A DNA stretch of 64,000 bases, taken from Thermoplasmata archaeon. GTDB taxonomy: Archaea > Thermoplasmatota > Thermoplasmata > Lutacidiplasmatales > UBA184. The notes below the pieces were generated by a model. That model had not been told where the DNA came from, searched no databases, and worked only from the letters and a program-made list of their open reading frames with translations. The position numbers were made by a program, and so were the translations under genes. Location: NCBI GenBank assembly GCA_021817245.1, contig JAKAVQ010000005.1, positions 84,615 to 148,614 of the forward strand, given 5' to 3'. Below, in pieces: positions 43,173 through 51,914 of the stretch (the first letter of the stretch is position 1; each line of letters starts with the position of its first letter).

Positions 43173-44891
43173 GTTTTCGGACGCATCGTGCCGGATCTCC
43201 GACGACCCGGCCGGTGGAGACGCAGCCTCGGGTCGGCGGCGCGCCTCGGCCGACAACCGGCGGACGATCCGACGCATCGCCTTCTCCCGGCGGACCTCGG
43301 CCTTCTGGTAGGAGACGTCCCGAGTCTCGTGGGTGAGGAGGACGACCACCCGGCCGAGGGAGCTGCGCCCGGTCCGGCCGCGGCGCTGGATCGCTCGGAT
43401 CTCGCTCGGGACCGATTCGAAGAAGACCACGAGGTCCACGTCCGGGACATCGAGCCCCTCTTCCGCCACGCTGCTCGCGACCAAGAGAGGGAACCGACCC
43501 TCCCGGAACGACGCGAGGACCCGGGCCTGCTCCTTCTGGTTCATGCCTCGGTCGTCGGGGTCCCGGGTCGCCTGGCCCACGAAGCGGCCCACCGTCCACC
43601 CCTCACGCTCGAGCGCGGACTGGATCGACTGGATCGTGTCCCGATACTGCGCGAAGACGAGGATCCGGGGGGGATGCTGGCGGGGTTCGTCGAGCGTGGT
43701 CCGGACCAGGTCGACGAGCGCGTCGAGCTTCGGATGGGACGGCTCCCGGGTCGTCTCGAGGAACAAACGGGCCTCTCGGCGGGCCTCGACGACCTCGGGG
43801 AGCGCGAGCATCGCGCGGTCCCCCCGGCTCGGCTTCGGCTTTGCCTCGAGACGGTCGAGGTACTGAAGGAACGGTGCGAGCCCCTGGGTCTCCAAGCGTT
43901 CCTGGGCGTGGTGGAGATGGAGGAGGACGAGCTGGTGGAACAGCGGACCGAACCGTCGGACCATCGGACCGGGCCTCGCGAAGATCTCCGCGCGCAGGGC
44001 GATAAGGTCCTTCACCGAGAGCGAAGCGATCGGCTTCTTCCGCAGGTACCCCATCTTCTGCAGTTTGCGGGCGGTCGCCCGCGAGGCGAACTCGAGGAGA
44101 TCCCGGACGTGGGCGGTAGCCGGCGGCAGGTCGACCCACCGGGTGTCGATGTCGACCGGCTGGACGTACTCCCGCACGCCGGGGTCGTCCCGGCTCCGGG
44201 CCTCGATCCGGGCGACGCCGAGCGCGCGCACGACCTCCTCCACCCGCTCTTCCTTCCCCCCCGGTGAGGCGGTGAGGGCGAGGATCCGGCCGCCGGGGGG
44301 CCGCTCGGACCGGTACCGGGCCGCGATCGGCACGTAGGCATACTTGCCGACCGCGTGGTGGGCCTCGTCCACGACGAGGAGGGCGACGTCCTTGAGATCG
44401 CAGCGGCCGGCCTCGAGGTCGTTCTGGACGAGCTCGGGGGTGGCGAACACGACATCGGCCGTCTCCCACGCGCCCTGCCGGACCGGCCGGCGAACGGTGC
44501 CGGTGAACCGGGCGGTCCGTAGGGAGACGAGCCAGCGCCCGAAGGACTCGGAATGTTGCTGGACCAGCGGGCGGGTCGGGGCGAGGAACAGGATCTTCCC
44601 GTCCCCGGCCCGAAGGAGCTCGGCGGCGAGGAGCGCCGCGATCACGGTCTTGCCGAGCCCGGTCGGCAGCACCACCAGCAGATCCTCGGCGAGCCCGACG
44701 CGGGCGAGGTCGAGCTGGAACGGCAGCGCCCGGATCGCATCGGGCCGCAAGAGGGGGTGCGCTACCGTGCCGTTCGACGTCTGCCAGACTCCGGGGAGTC
44801 CGGGGGGATGCGCCCGCCCGGGCGGAAGGATCGGGGCGGCCGGGACCGCCCCCTCCGCGGTGAACTCGTCGAGCTGCCGCTGACGGGTCAA
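43164..44891 (-). CDS. hef: Hef-type FANCM-like DNA helicase (no nuclease domain)
   Basis: A 575-residue superfamily-2 helicase of the Hef/FANCM/MPH1 family acting on stalled forks. Walker A is LPTGLGKTVIA (near residue 75), Walker B DEAHHAVGKYAYV, and motifs V and VI are SVAEEGLDVPDVDLVVFFE and IQRRGRTGRSSLGRV. A helical insertion (thumb) lies between the two RecA halves. The XPF-like ERCC4 nuclease that follows in euryarchaeal Hef is absent, so this protein is a helicase only. The 60-residue C-terminus is basic and disordered. It lies downstream of serS. Confidence 0.88.
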   Translation of the reverse strand: MTRQRQLDEFTAEGAVPAAPILPPGRAHPPGLPGVWQTSNGTVAHPLLRPDAIRALPFQLDLARVGLAEDLLVVLPTGLGKTVIAALLAAELLRAGDGKILFLAPTRPLVQQHSESFGRWLVSLRTARFTGTVRRPVRQGAWETADVVFATPELVQNDLEAGRCDLKDVALLVVDEAHHAVGKYAYVPIAARYRSERPPGGRILALTASPGGKEERVEEVVRALGVARIEARSRDDPGVREYVQPVDIDTRWVDLPPATAHVRDLLEFASRATARKLQKMGYLRKKPIASLSVKDLIALRAEIFARPGPMVRRFGPLFHQLVLLHLHHAQERLETQGLAPFLQYLDRLEAKPKPSRGDRAMLALPEVVEARREARLFLETTREPSHPKLDALVDLVRTTLDEPRQHPPRILVFAQYRDTIQSIQSALEREGWTVGRFVGQATRDPDDRGMNQKEQARVLASFREGRFPLLVASSVAEEGLDVPDVDLVVFFESVPSEIRAIQRRGRTGRSSLGRVVVLLTHETRDVSYQKAEVRREKAMRRIVRRLSAEARRRPEAASPPAGSSEIRHDASENSV

Positions 44892-45020
44892 GCGACCCTC
44901 CGTCCCGATCCCCGTCGAACGTCGGTCGGCGCGACGGGCGACCGGCGCGCCCGAGGAGCCCGTCGGTTCACGAGGGTGCGCATGGTCCGCATCGGCCGCG
45001 ACCCTCTCGGGCGGGGCGGT

Positions 45021-46319
45021 TCACGACGGCCCCTTCGATGCCACGGCAATCGCCTCGCGCCCGTCCATGTAGGGCCGGAGGACTTCGGGAACCTCGACGG
45101 AGCCGTCCGGGCGCTGATACTGCTCGAGAATCACGGCGATCGCCCGCGACGTGGCGATCGCGGTCGAGTTCAGGGTGTGGGGCACCACCTTGCCCGGACG
45201 GCCGGCCTTGCCCATCCGGATCCCGAGGCGACGGGACTGATAGTCGGTGCAGTTCGAGCAACTCACGACCTCGCGGTACGCCTGCTGCCGCGGGAACCAG
45301 GCCTCGATGTCGTACTTCTTGGCGGCGACGGTTCCGACGTCGCCCGTGCAGACGTTCACGACGCGGTACGGGACCTTCAGCCGGCGGAAAAGCTCCTCCG
45401 CGTTCGCCCGGAGCTCCTCGTGGAGGCGAGGAGAGTCCTCGGGCCGGGCGAAGATGAACTGCTCGATCTTGAAGAACTGGTGGACGCGGAAGATCCCCTT
45501 CTGGTCGACCCCGTGGCCCCCGATCTCCCGCCGGAAACTGTAGCTCAGTCCGGCGAGCCGGATCGGCAGCCGCTCCTCTTCGAGGATCTCGCCGAGATAC
45601 AGCGCGGCGAGCGGGTGCTCGGAGGTGGCGATCAGGTAGAGATCCTCCCCTTCGATCTTGTACATCACGTTCTCGAAGTCCGCGAGGTCGGTGACCCCCT
45701 CATACGGCTCCCGGCGCAACAGGAACGGAGGCTCCACGGGGGTGAACCCGCGGCCGCGCAGGAAATCGAGCGCGAACCGCTGGAGCGCGAGGTCGAGGAG
45801 AACGACGTCCCCTTCGAGGTAGTAGAACCCGGCGCCGCTCGCGCGACGCGCACGGTCGAACTCGGCCAGGCCGAGCGCCTCGAGCACGTCACCGTGGGCC
45901 TTGCGTTCCCCCGCCCCCCGGATCGGCTCCCCCCAGGTCGCGACGACGACGTTCTCGGAGTCGTCCTTGCCGTAGGGGACCGCATCGTCGAGCAGGTTCG
46001 GGATGCGGCGGAGCACCGCGTCACGAGACGCGTGAAGCTCGTGCTCGCGTTGTTCCGCGGCGCGCAGTCCCTCGGGGAGACCCCGGGCCTCTTCCTCCAG
46101 GGCCGTCGGGCTCTTCGCCTCGCGCCGGGCGGCGGCGATCTCCCGGCTGAGCTCGTTCCGCCGCCGTCGGAAGTGGTCGGCCTCGAGAAGTGCCGCCCTC
46201 CATTCGGCGTCCTTGGCGCGCGCCTCCGCGAACAGCCGAAGGTACTCCGGGTTCCTCCGGCGAGCGAGGTTCTCCTCGACCTTTTCGGGGCGGTTGCGGA
46301 GAAGCTCGACGTCGATCAC
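45021..46319 (-). CDS. serS: Seryl-tRNA synthetase
   Basis: A 432-residue class II synthetase of the common (bacterial-like) type. The N-terminus MIDVELLRNRPEKVEENLARR leads into a long coiled-coil arm (about residues 25-100). Motif 2 is SFRREIGGHGVDQKGIFRVHQF near residues 260-282, and motif 3 is near the C-terminus in HTLNSTAIATSRAI. The initiator is GTG 46319 (read on minus); the open frame extends upstream but the protein begins here by family alignment. Confidence 0.95.
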   Translation of the reverse strand: MIDVELLRNRPEKVEENLARRRNPEYLRLFAEARAKDAEWRAALLEADHFRRRRNELSREIAAARREAKSPTALEEEARGLPEGLRAAEQREHELHASRDAVLRRIPNLLDDAVPYGKDDSENVVVATWGEPIRGAGERKAHGDVLEALGLAEFDRARRASGAGFYYLEGDVVLLDLALQRFALDFLRGRGFTPVEPPFLLRREPYEGVTDLADFENVMYKIEGEDLYLIATSEHPLAALYLGEILEEERLPIRLAGLSYSFRREIGGHGVDQKGIFRVHQFFKIEQFIFARPEDSPRLHEELRANAEELFRRLKVPYRVVNVCTGDVGTVAAKKYDIEAWFPRQQAYREVVSCSNCTDYQSRRLGIRMGKAGRPGKVVPHTLNSTAIATSRAIAVILEQYQRPDGSVEVPEVLRPYMDGREAIAVASKGPS

Positions 46320-46418
46320 GTCGGAAGGGGAAGGTACGCTGCCGAAAATGATTGTGGGCCGCGGAGGGGTACGGCTTTTACCACCGCGGTCCCTCGCCGC
46401 CCGCGCGAGGTCCCGATC

Positions 46419-47912
46419 ATGGCGTCCCCCACAGAATTCGGTCTGTTCATCGGAGGCAAGTGGACAATGCCCCCCCACGCCCGCCGGTTCGAGACGATCA
46501 ATCCCACGAACCGAGAATCGGTCGGTTCGTTCGTCTCCGGGACCGCGGACGACGCACGGGCGGCGGTCGCCGCGGCTCAGGCGGCGTTCCGGGGGTGGCG
46601 GGATACTCCGGCGCCCAAACGCGGGGAGATCCTTCTCGAGGCCGCCCGACGGATGAAGCAGCAGAAGGGCACGCTCGGGCGCATTGTGACCCAGGAGATG
46701 GGCAAGGTCTTGAGCGAGGGGCTCGGCGACGTCCAGGAGGCGATTGACTTCCTCGAGTACATGGCCGGCGAGGGCCGCCGGCTCTTCGGGGAAACCGTTC
46801 CTTCCGAGCTCCGCAACAAGTTCTGCATGACGGTCCGTCAGCCGAAGGGCGTGGTCGTCTGCATCACGCCGTGGAACTTCCCGACGGCGATCCCCAACTG
46901 GAAGATGGCCGCCGCCCTCATCAGCGGCAACACCGTCGTGTTCAAGCCGGCCTCGGCGACCTCCCGCTGCGGAGCGGAGGTCGTCCGCATCTACGAAGAG
47001 GCGGGCCTCCCTCCCGGGGTCGTCAATCTCGTCACCGGCTCCGGCGGCGTCGTCGGCAACGCGCTGGTCGAGGACCCCCACGTCCGCACGGTCTCGTTCA
47101 CCGGCGGGGTCGCGGCCGGCCGCGACGTCTACGTCCGGGGCGCTCAAGGACTGAAGATGGTCCATCTCGAGCTGGGGGGCAAGAACCCCGTGATCCTCAT
47201 GGACGACGCGGACCTTTCGCTCGCGCTCGACGGCGTTTTGTTCGGCGCGTTCGGGACCGCGGGGCAGCGATGCACCGCGACGAGCCGCCTCATCGTCCAG
47301 GCGAAGGTCTACGACGAGTTCCTCGGCAAGCTGACCGACCGGCTCGACCGGTTCCGCGTCGGTGACCCGCTCGACCCGGCGACCGGCATGGGACCGGTCG
47401 CCTCGAGCGACCAGGAGACGAAGATCCTCGAGTACATCGAGATCGGCCGCTCCGAGGCGACGTTGCGCTACGGAGGTCACAAGCTCACGGGCGGAGCGTA
47501 CGATCGGGGGTACTTCCTCGAACCGACGATCTTCGAGACCCGGCACGGGACGCGGATCTCGAAGGAGGAGATCTTCGGGCCGGTCCTCTCGGTGATCCGC
47601 GTCGCGGACTACGACGAGGCCGTGCGCGTCGCGAACGATGTGGAGTACGGGCTCTCCTCCGCGATCTACACCCGGGACGTCAATCGGGCGTTCCGTGCGA
47701 TCCGGGACCTCGAGGCCGGGATCACGTACGTCAACGCCCCGACGATCGGCGCCGAGGTCCAGCTGCCGTTCGGCGGCATCAAGCACACCGGCAACGGGGG
47801 CCGCGAGGCCGGCAGCGCGGCGATCGAGGAGTTCACCGAGATCAAGTCGGTCTTCATCGACTTCTCCTCCAAGCTCCAGAAGGCGCAGATCGACAGCGAA
47901 ACCGCGGCATGA
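46419..47912 (+). CDS. NAD(P)-dependent aldehyde dehydrogenase
   Basis: A 497-residue ALDH superfamily enzyme. The catalytic Cys is in FGTAGQRCTATS (near residue 286), the general base Glu in LELGGKNPVI (near 253), and the nucleotide loop is TPWNFP with FTGG. The C-terminal region (GFGGxKxTGNGGREAG-type) is similar to alpha-ketoglutarate-semialdehyde and piperideine-type dehydrogenases, so the substrate may be a short dicarboxylate semialdehyde; this is inference. ATG 46419 is used; the frame is open far upstream because it is GC-rich. A TATA-like GGCTTTTACC is at 46373-46382. Confidence 0.88.
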   Translation: MASPTEFGLFIGGKWTMPPHARRFETINPTNRESVGSFVSGTADDARAAVAAAQAAFRGWRDTPAPKRGEILLEAARRMKQQKGTLGRIVTQEMGKVLSEGLGDVQEAIDFLEYMAGEGRRLFGETVPSELRNKFCMTVRQPKGVVVCITPWNFPTAIPNWKMAAALISGNTVVFKPASATSRCGAEVVRIYEEAGLPPGVVNLVTGSGGVVGNALVEDPHVRTVSFTGGVAAGRDVYVRGAQGLKMVHLELGGKNPVILMDDADLSLALDGVLFGAFGTAGQRCTATSRLIVQAKVYDEFLGKLTDRLDRFRVGDPLDPATGMGPVASSDQETKILEYIEIGRSEATLRYGGHKLTGGAYDRGYFLEPTIFETRHGTRISKEEIFGPVLSVIRVADYDEAVRVANDVEYGLSSAIYTRDVNRAFRAIRDLEAGITYVNAPTIGAEVQLPFGGIKHTGNGGREAGSAAIEEFTEIKSVFIDFSSKLQKAQIDSETAA

Positions 47913-48112
47913 GCCCCTACCGGGGATCCGACGATCAGATCGACCGGGAGATCGCGGCGCTCGAGCGCATCGCACGGATCCGCCTTCGCCGAGCCTCGAC
48001 CGAGCTCAACGAGATCGACCGCGACCTGCGCGAGCTCAAGCGGGAGCGCGCGCGGCGTCGCGCGAGCGCCGAGGTCGCGTCCGAGCCGGTCGGGGAGAGC
48101 TCGGCGGCCTAG
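47909..48112 (+). CDS. Small coiled-coil protein following the aldehyde dehydrogenase
   Basis: A 67-residue protein starting with an ATG overlapping the dehydrogenase stop by 4 nt. It is mostly a helix with heptad-like Ile/Leu/Arg spacing (REIAALERIARIRLRR and ELNEIDRDLRELKRERARRR). No family is recognised. Strong coupling to the dehydrogenase suggests a small partner or an independent regulator. Confidence 0.5.
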   Translation: MSPYRGSDDQIDREIAALERIARIRLRRASTELNEIDRDLRELKRERARRRASAEVASEPVGESSAA

Positions 48113-48172
48113 CCCGTCCCTCCCGTCGGGGAGCCCGGAGCGGACCTTCGGAAGGCGCGCCGCCCGACCCGC

Positions 48173-49603
48173 TCAGAAGGGACCGGTGCGTCCGGGATTG
48201 TCGAAGTTCGTGAGCAGCGTCTGCCCCCGAGGTTTCGGACGACCGACGGGGGCGATCAGGGGGTCCTCCTCCAGCGCCGGCATCGTCTCGGAGATCGGGA
48301 CGTCGACGATGATCTCGCGGGTCCGGCCGCCGCGCCCCCGGGAGACGATCGTCGCGCGGATGAGCCCAAGGGATTCGAGCTCGCTCACGTAGTTCGAGAT
48401 CGAGCGGGCGTGGAGCGGTTGGAGCCCGAGCCGCTCGGCGAGACGCTTGTAGCTCTCGTACACCTCGCCCGTGAGCACGCCGTTTCTGCGGCGCTCGTAG
48501 GACTGCAGGATCGCGTAGAGGAGCACCTTGCAGTGGGGGGGAAGCGTCCGGCAGCACTCGACGATGATGTCCTGCTCGAGGCGATTCTTCGCCTTCACCA
48601 CGTGATCCGGCGTGATCCGCTTCGCGTGGTCGCGCTCGGCCATCTCCGCCGCGAGCCGGAGCAGCGCGAGCGCCCGGCGGGCGTCCCCGTTCTCTAAGGC
48701 CGCGTACGCCGCGCACCGCTCGACGACGCCCGGATCGACCACGCCTTCCTTGAACGCCTCCCGGGCGCGTTCCCGCAGGATGTCCTGGAGCTGGACCGCG
48801 TCGTACGGTGGAAAGAGGATCTTCTCCTCGTTCAGCCGGCTGCGTACCCGTGCGTCGAGCTGGTTCGTGAACTTGAGGTCGTTCGAGATGCCGACGAGGA
48901 CCATCCGCGCGGTCTCGAGCTCGGTGTTGATCTGGCTCAGGGTATAGAGGACGCTGTCCCCGCTCCGGGCGACCAGACGGTCGATCTCGTCGAGGACCAG
49001 GATGATCGTCCCCCCCTTCGTGTCCATCAGTCGGCGCATCCCGCCCTGGACGCGGTCGAGCGACCAGCCCGTCGGGATTCGCTCGGCCTCGTGACGGGCG
49101 AACGTGTTCCCGATCGTCTGGAGGAGACTGTAGGGGGTGTCGATGTTGCCGCAGTTCAACGACACGAAGCTGATGTGGCTCGCCAGCTCGGTCCGTCGCA
49201 GGATCTCCTGTCGAACCTGGGCAACCACGGCGGTCTTGCCGGTCCCGATCTTTCCGTAGATCAGGAGATTCGAAGGGATGTCGCCTCGGAGCGCCGGTGC
49301 CAGGATCTCGGCGACCTGTCGGACTTGCTGCTCCCGGTGCGGCAGGCGGCTCGGGATGTACGAGTCCCGAAGGACCTCCTTGCTCCCTCGGAAGAGTTCG
49401 CTCTTCGTCTGGAGGAGGGAGTCGAGGAACTCGCTGGCCGAGCTCGGGGTCCCGGCGGGGGCCGGCCCGCTTCCGAGGGTCGGAGGGGGCGCGGTCCCCG
49501 CCGGGTGGCGGTCGCCGACGGGAGCGACCGCCGGGTTCGCGGCGTACGTAGGGTCGGGCCTTGCCGGCGCTTCCGCCGGGGGGTCTTCGGGAGCAGGTGG
49601 CAC
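48173..49603 (-). CDS. cdc6: Orc1/Cdc6 replication initiator
   Basis: A 476-residue archaeal origin-recognition/helicase-loader ATPase. Walker A is IYGKIGTGKTAVV (about residues 116-128), Walker B is IILVLDEIDRLV (about 200-211), and sensor-1 VLVGISNDLKF. The C-terminal winged-helix domain (SNYVSELESLGLIRATIVSRG) is visible. The first 70 residues are Pro/Ala-rich and disordered. The start is GTG 49603 on minus. Archaeal origins often lie beside this gene; the upstream intergenic region (49604-49782) is a candidate, though no origin repeats were identified by eye. Confidence 0.95.
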   Translation of the reverse strand: MPPAPEDPPAEAPARPDPTYAANPAVAPVGDRHPAGTAPPPTLGSGPAPAGTPSSASEFLDSLLQTKSELFRGSKEVLRDSYIPSRLPHREQQVRQVAEILAPALRGDIPSNLLIYGKIGTGKTAVVAQVRQEILRRTELASHISFVSLNCGNIDTPYSLLQTIGNTFARHEAERIPTGWSLDRVQGGMRRLMDTKGGTIILVLDEIDRLVARSGDSVLYTLSQINTELETARMVLVGISNDLKFTNQLDARVRSRLNEEKILFPPYDAVQLQDILRERAREAFKEGVVDPGVVERCAAYAALENGDARRALALLRLAAEMAERDHAKRITPDHVVKAKNRLEQDIIVECCRTLPPHCKVLLYAILQSYERRRNGVLTGEVYESYKRLAERLGLQPLHARSISNYVSELESLGLIRATIVSRGRGGRTREIIVDVPISETMPALEEDPLIAPVGRPKPRGQTLLTNFDNPGRTGPF

Positions 49604-49782
49604 CGTCTAAGCCTGCCCGGGCCTCGGGCGGGTGTGCGAGGAGAGCGAGCCATATCTACCTTTTGCCAAGACCCGAGCCGCGGGCCGTCGTACGCGCCGA
49701 ACGACGACCCGAACAAGACGCGCGAGAGGTCGAAGGCGACCCGACCGAACTCATTTGAAGGAGCACCGCTCTCGTCCGGTCG

Positions 49783-49998
49783 ATGTCGGCGTTCTCCTCG
49801 GCCCCGCCCTCCCACGGAGCGCGCACGCGCTCGGTCGTCCCGTTCGTGATCTTCGCCGCGATCCTGTGCGGTGTGGGCCTTTTCGGGATGTCCTTCTGGC
49901 TGGTGACCCTCGACTGGGTGTACTTCGCGTCGCTGATCCCCCTGATCCTTGGCGCGTACCTACTGTTCACACGCGGCACCGGGCCGGACCACGCCTAG
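49783..49998 (+). CDS. Small two-helix membrane protein
   Basis: A 71-residue protein: a short Ser/Arg-rich start, helices about residues 18-38 and 43-62, ending in RGTGPDHA. It precedes the isopentenyl phosphate kinase by 16 nt and is likely in that operon. Family unknown. Confidence 0.55.
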   Translation: MSAFSSAPPSHGARTRSVVPFVIFAAILCGVGLFGMSFWLVTLDWVYFASLIPLILGAYLLFTRGTGPDHA

Positions 49999-50014
49999 GC
50001 CTCTCTCGGGATCG

Positions 50015-50836
50015 ATGGCCGCGCCGTCGACCGTCCCGCGGCCGCTCGTGATCGTCAAGCTCGGCGGGAGCGTCATCACCCGCAAGCGAGAGGTCGAGCG
50101 CCTCCGCCCCAAGGTGCTCGCGCGGCTCGCCCGGGAGGTCGTCGAAGGGAGCCGGGAGGCGCGGGTGGTGCTCCTCCACGGCGCCGGCTCGTTCGGTCAC
50201 CCCGGCGCACGGCGGTTCGGTCTCGCTCGTCCCCCTGAGCCGGGAGGATCGGCGGCCCACCGGATCCGGGGCGCCGCGATCGTGGCGACCGAGGTGCGGC
50301 GGCTCCATCTCGGGGTCCTGCAGGCCCTGGTACGGGCCGGCGGCGCCCCGGCGTCGGTGCCGATCTCCACGCACGCGCACAGCCGGGAAGGCGTCCTCGC
50401 GGACCTCGAGAGTCGACCGTTCTCCGAAGCGCTCGAGCGGGGAGGGCTCCCGGTCTCCTTTGGCGATGTCGTGCCCGACGCGGTCTGGGGAAGCTCCATC
50501 CTCAGCGCCGACACGATCGCGCGGGCGCTCGTGCCGGCGCTGCGCCCGGTCCGCGTTCTCTTCGTCAGTGACGTCCCCGGGGTCCTCGAAGGGCGGCCCG
50601 GCGGGGCCAGAACGGTCGTGCCGGAGGTCACGCGCGAGGTCGCCGACGCGCTACGGGCATCTCCCCGTACCCCCGATGTCACCGGCGGTATCCGGGGCAA
50701 GGCGGAGGCCATGCTCGCCATCGCGGCGGCCGGCACCGACGCAGCTCTTATTAGCGGACTGACGGATGGAGCGCTAGCGCGAGCGATCCGGGGGGAATCG
50801 GTCTACGGGAGCTGGGCGCACACCGGGACCCGGTGA
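50015..50836 (+). CDS. ipk: Isopentenyl phosphate kinase
   Basis: A 273-residue amino-acid-kinase-fold enzyme that phosphorylates isopentenyl phosphate to IPP, the last step of the archaeal modified mevalonate route. The ATP-binding VIVKLGGSVIT is at residues 10-20 and the catalytic His is in LLHGAGSFGH near residue 56, a hallmark that separates IPK from fosfomycin or uridylate kinases; GGIRGKAE is near the end. ATG 50015 is chosen, and the open frame continues upstream across the small membrane gene. It is followed by the type-2 IPP isomerase, which uses its product. Confidence 0.92.
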   Translation: MAAPSTVPRPLVIVKLGGSVITRKREVERLRPKVLARLAREVVEGSREARVVLLHGAGSFGHPGARRFGLARPPEPGGSAAHRIRGAAIVATEVRRLHLGVLQALVRAGGAPASVPISTHAHSREGVLADLESRPFSEALERGGLPVSFGDVVPDAVWGSSILSADTIARALVPALRPVRVLFVSDVPGVLEGRPGGARTVVPEVTREVADALRASPRTPDVTGGIRGKAEAMLAIAAAGTDAALISGLTDGALARAIRGESVYGSWAHTGTR

Positions 50837-50888
50837 TCCTTCGGAGCCGACCGGTGGCCTCGACCTGAGCCATCGCAAGGCGGAGCAC

Positions 50889-51914
50889 GTGAAGGTCGTG
50901 CTCGGTCGAGAGGTCGAGGGCCGGTACCGCTACTGGGACGACATCCAGCTCGTTCACCGCGCGCTTCCCGAGGTCGACTTCGAGGAGGTCGACCCATCGA
51001 TCACGCTGCTCGGACACCGGTTGCGCGCCCCGATCGTCATCACGGGGATGACCGGGGGCTTCCCGGACGCGGCGAAGATCAACGAAAACCTCGCGCGCGC
51101 CGCGGCGGAGGTGGGCGTCGCCATGGGGGTCGGGAGCGAGCGCGCCGCCGTGCTGAAGGGGCAGTATCCGAAGAGCTACTCGTGCGTGGCCCGCCATGCG
51201 GTGCCCCTCAAGTTCGCGAACATCGGCGCGCCGCAGATCATCCCCCAAAAGGCGCGGGATCGCGTCGTCGGGGCGGACGAGGTCCGCGCCGCGATGGAGC
51301 TCATTGGCGCCGACTTCCTCGCGATCCACCTCAACTTCCTCCAGGAGATGGTGCAGCCCGAGGGGGACCGGCGCGCGAAGGGCTGCCTCGAACGGATCGG
51401 GGAGCTCGCGCAGCGGTTCCCGGTCCTGGTGAAGGAGACCGGGGCCGGGATCTCGTCCAGCGTCGCGGAGGGCCTGCGCGAGCGGGGAGTACGGGCGTTC
51501 GACGTGAGCGGCACCGGAGGAACCTCGTTCGCGGCCGTCGAGTATTACCGCGCGGTCGACCAGGGGGCCCAGCGGGAGGCCCGCGTCGGCAAGACCTTCT
51601 GGGACTGGGGGATTCCCTCCCCCGTCTCGGTCCTCGAGCTCGTCCCGCTCGGGTTGCCGGTGATCGCGAGCGGAGGGGTCCGCTCGGGGCTCGACGTGGC
51701 ACGGGCGCTCGCGCTGGGAGCCTCGGCCGCCGGCACGGCCGGCGGGGTCCTCCGGGCCGCTTCGACCGGCTACGAGGAGACCCGGACGGAGCTCGCCACG
51801 CTCGTCCACGAGCTCAAGGTCGCGATGTTCCTTACCGGCTCCCGAACCGTGGAGGACCTGAGAAAGGCCCCGTACGTCATCACGGGAGAGACCCGTCCGT
51901 GGCTCCACCGCTGA
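50889..51914 (+). CDS. idi2: Type 2 isopentenyl-diphosphate isomerase
   Basis: A 341-residue FMN-dependent TIM-barrel enzyme interconverting IPP and DMAPP. Family marks are VDFEEVDPSITLLGHRLRAPI near the start, ITGMTGG, MGVGSERAA, HLNFLQEMVQPEGDR near residues 140-155, and VSGTGGTSFAAVEYYR. The C-terminal FMN-phosphate region is ASGGVRSGLDVARAL. GTG 50889 is used. Its 3' end overlaps the elp3 GTG by 16 nt. Confidence 0.95.
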   Translation: MKVVLGREVEGRYRYWDDIQLVHRALPEVDFEEVDPSITLLGHRLRAPIVITGMTGGFPDAAKINENLARAAAEVGVAMGVGSERAAVLKGQYPKSYSCVARHAVPLKFANIGAPQIIPQKARDRVVGADEVRAAMELIGADFLAIHLNFLQEMVQPEGDRRAKGCLERIGELAQRFPVLVKETGAGISSSVAEGLRERGVRAFDVSGTGGTSFAAVEYYRAVDQGAQREARVGKTFWDWGIPSPVSVLELVPLGLPVIASGGVRSGLDVARALALGASAAGTAGGVLRAASTGYEETRTELATLVHELKVAMFLTGSRTVEDLRKAPYVITGETRPWLHR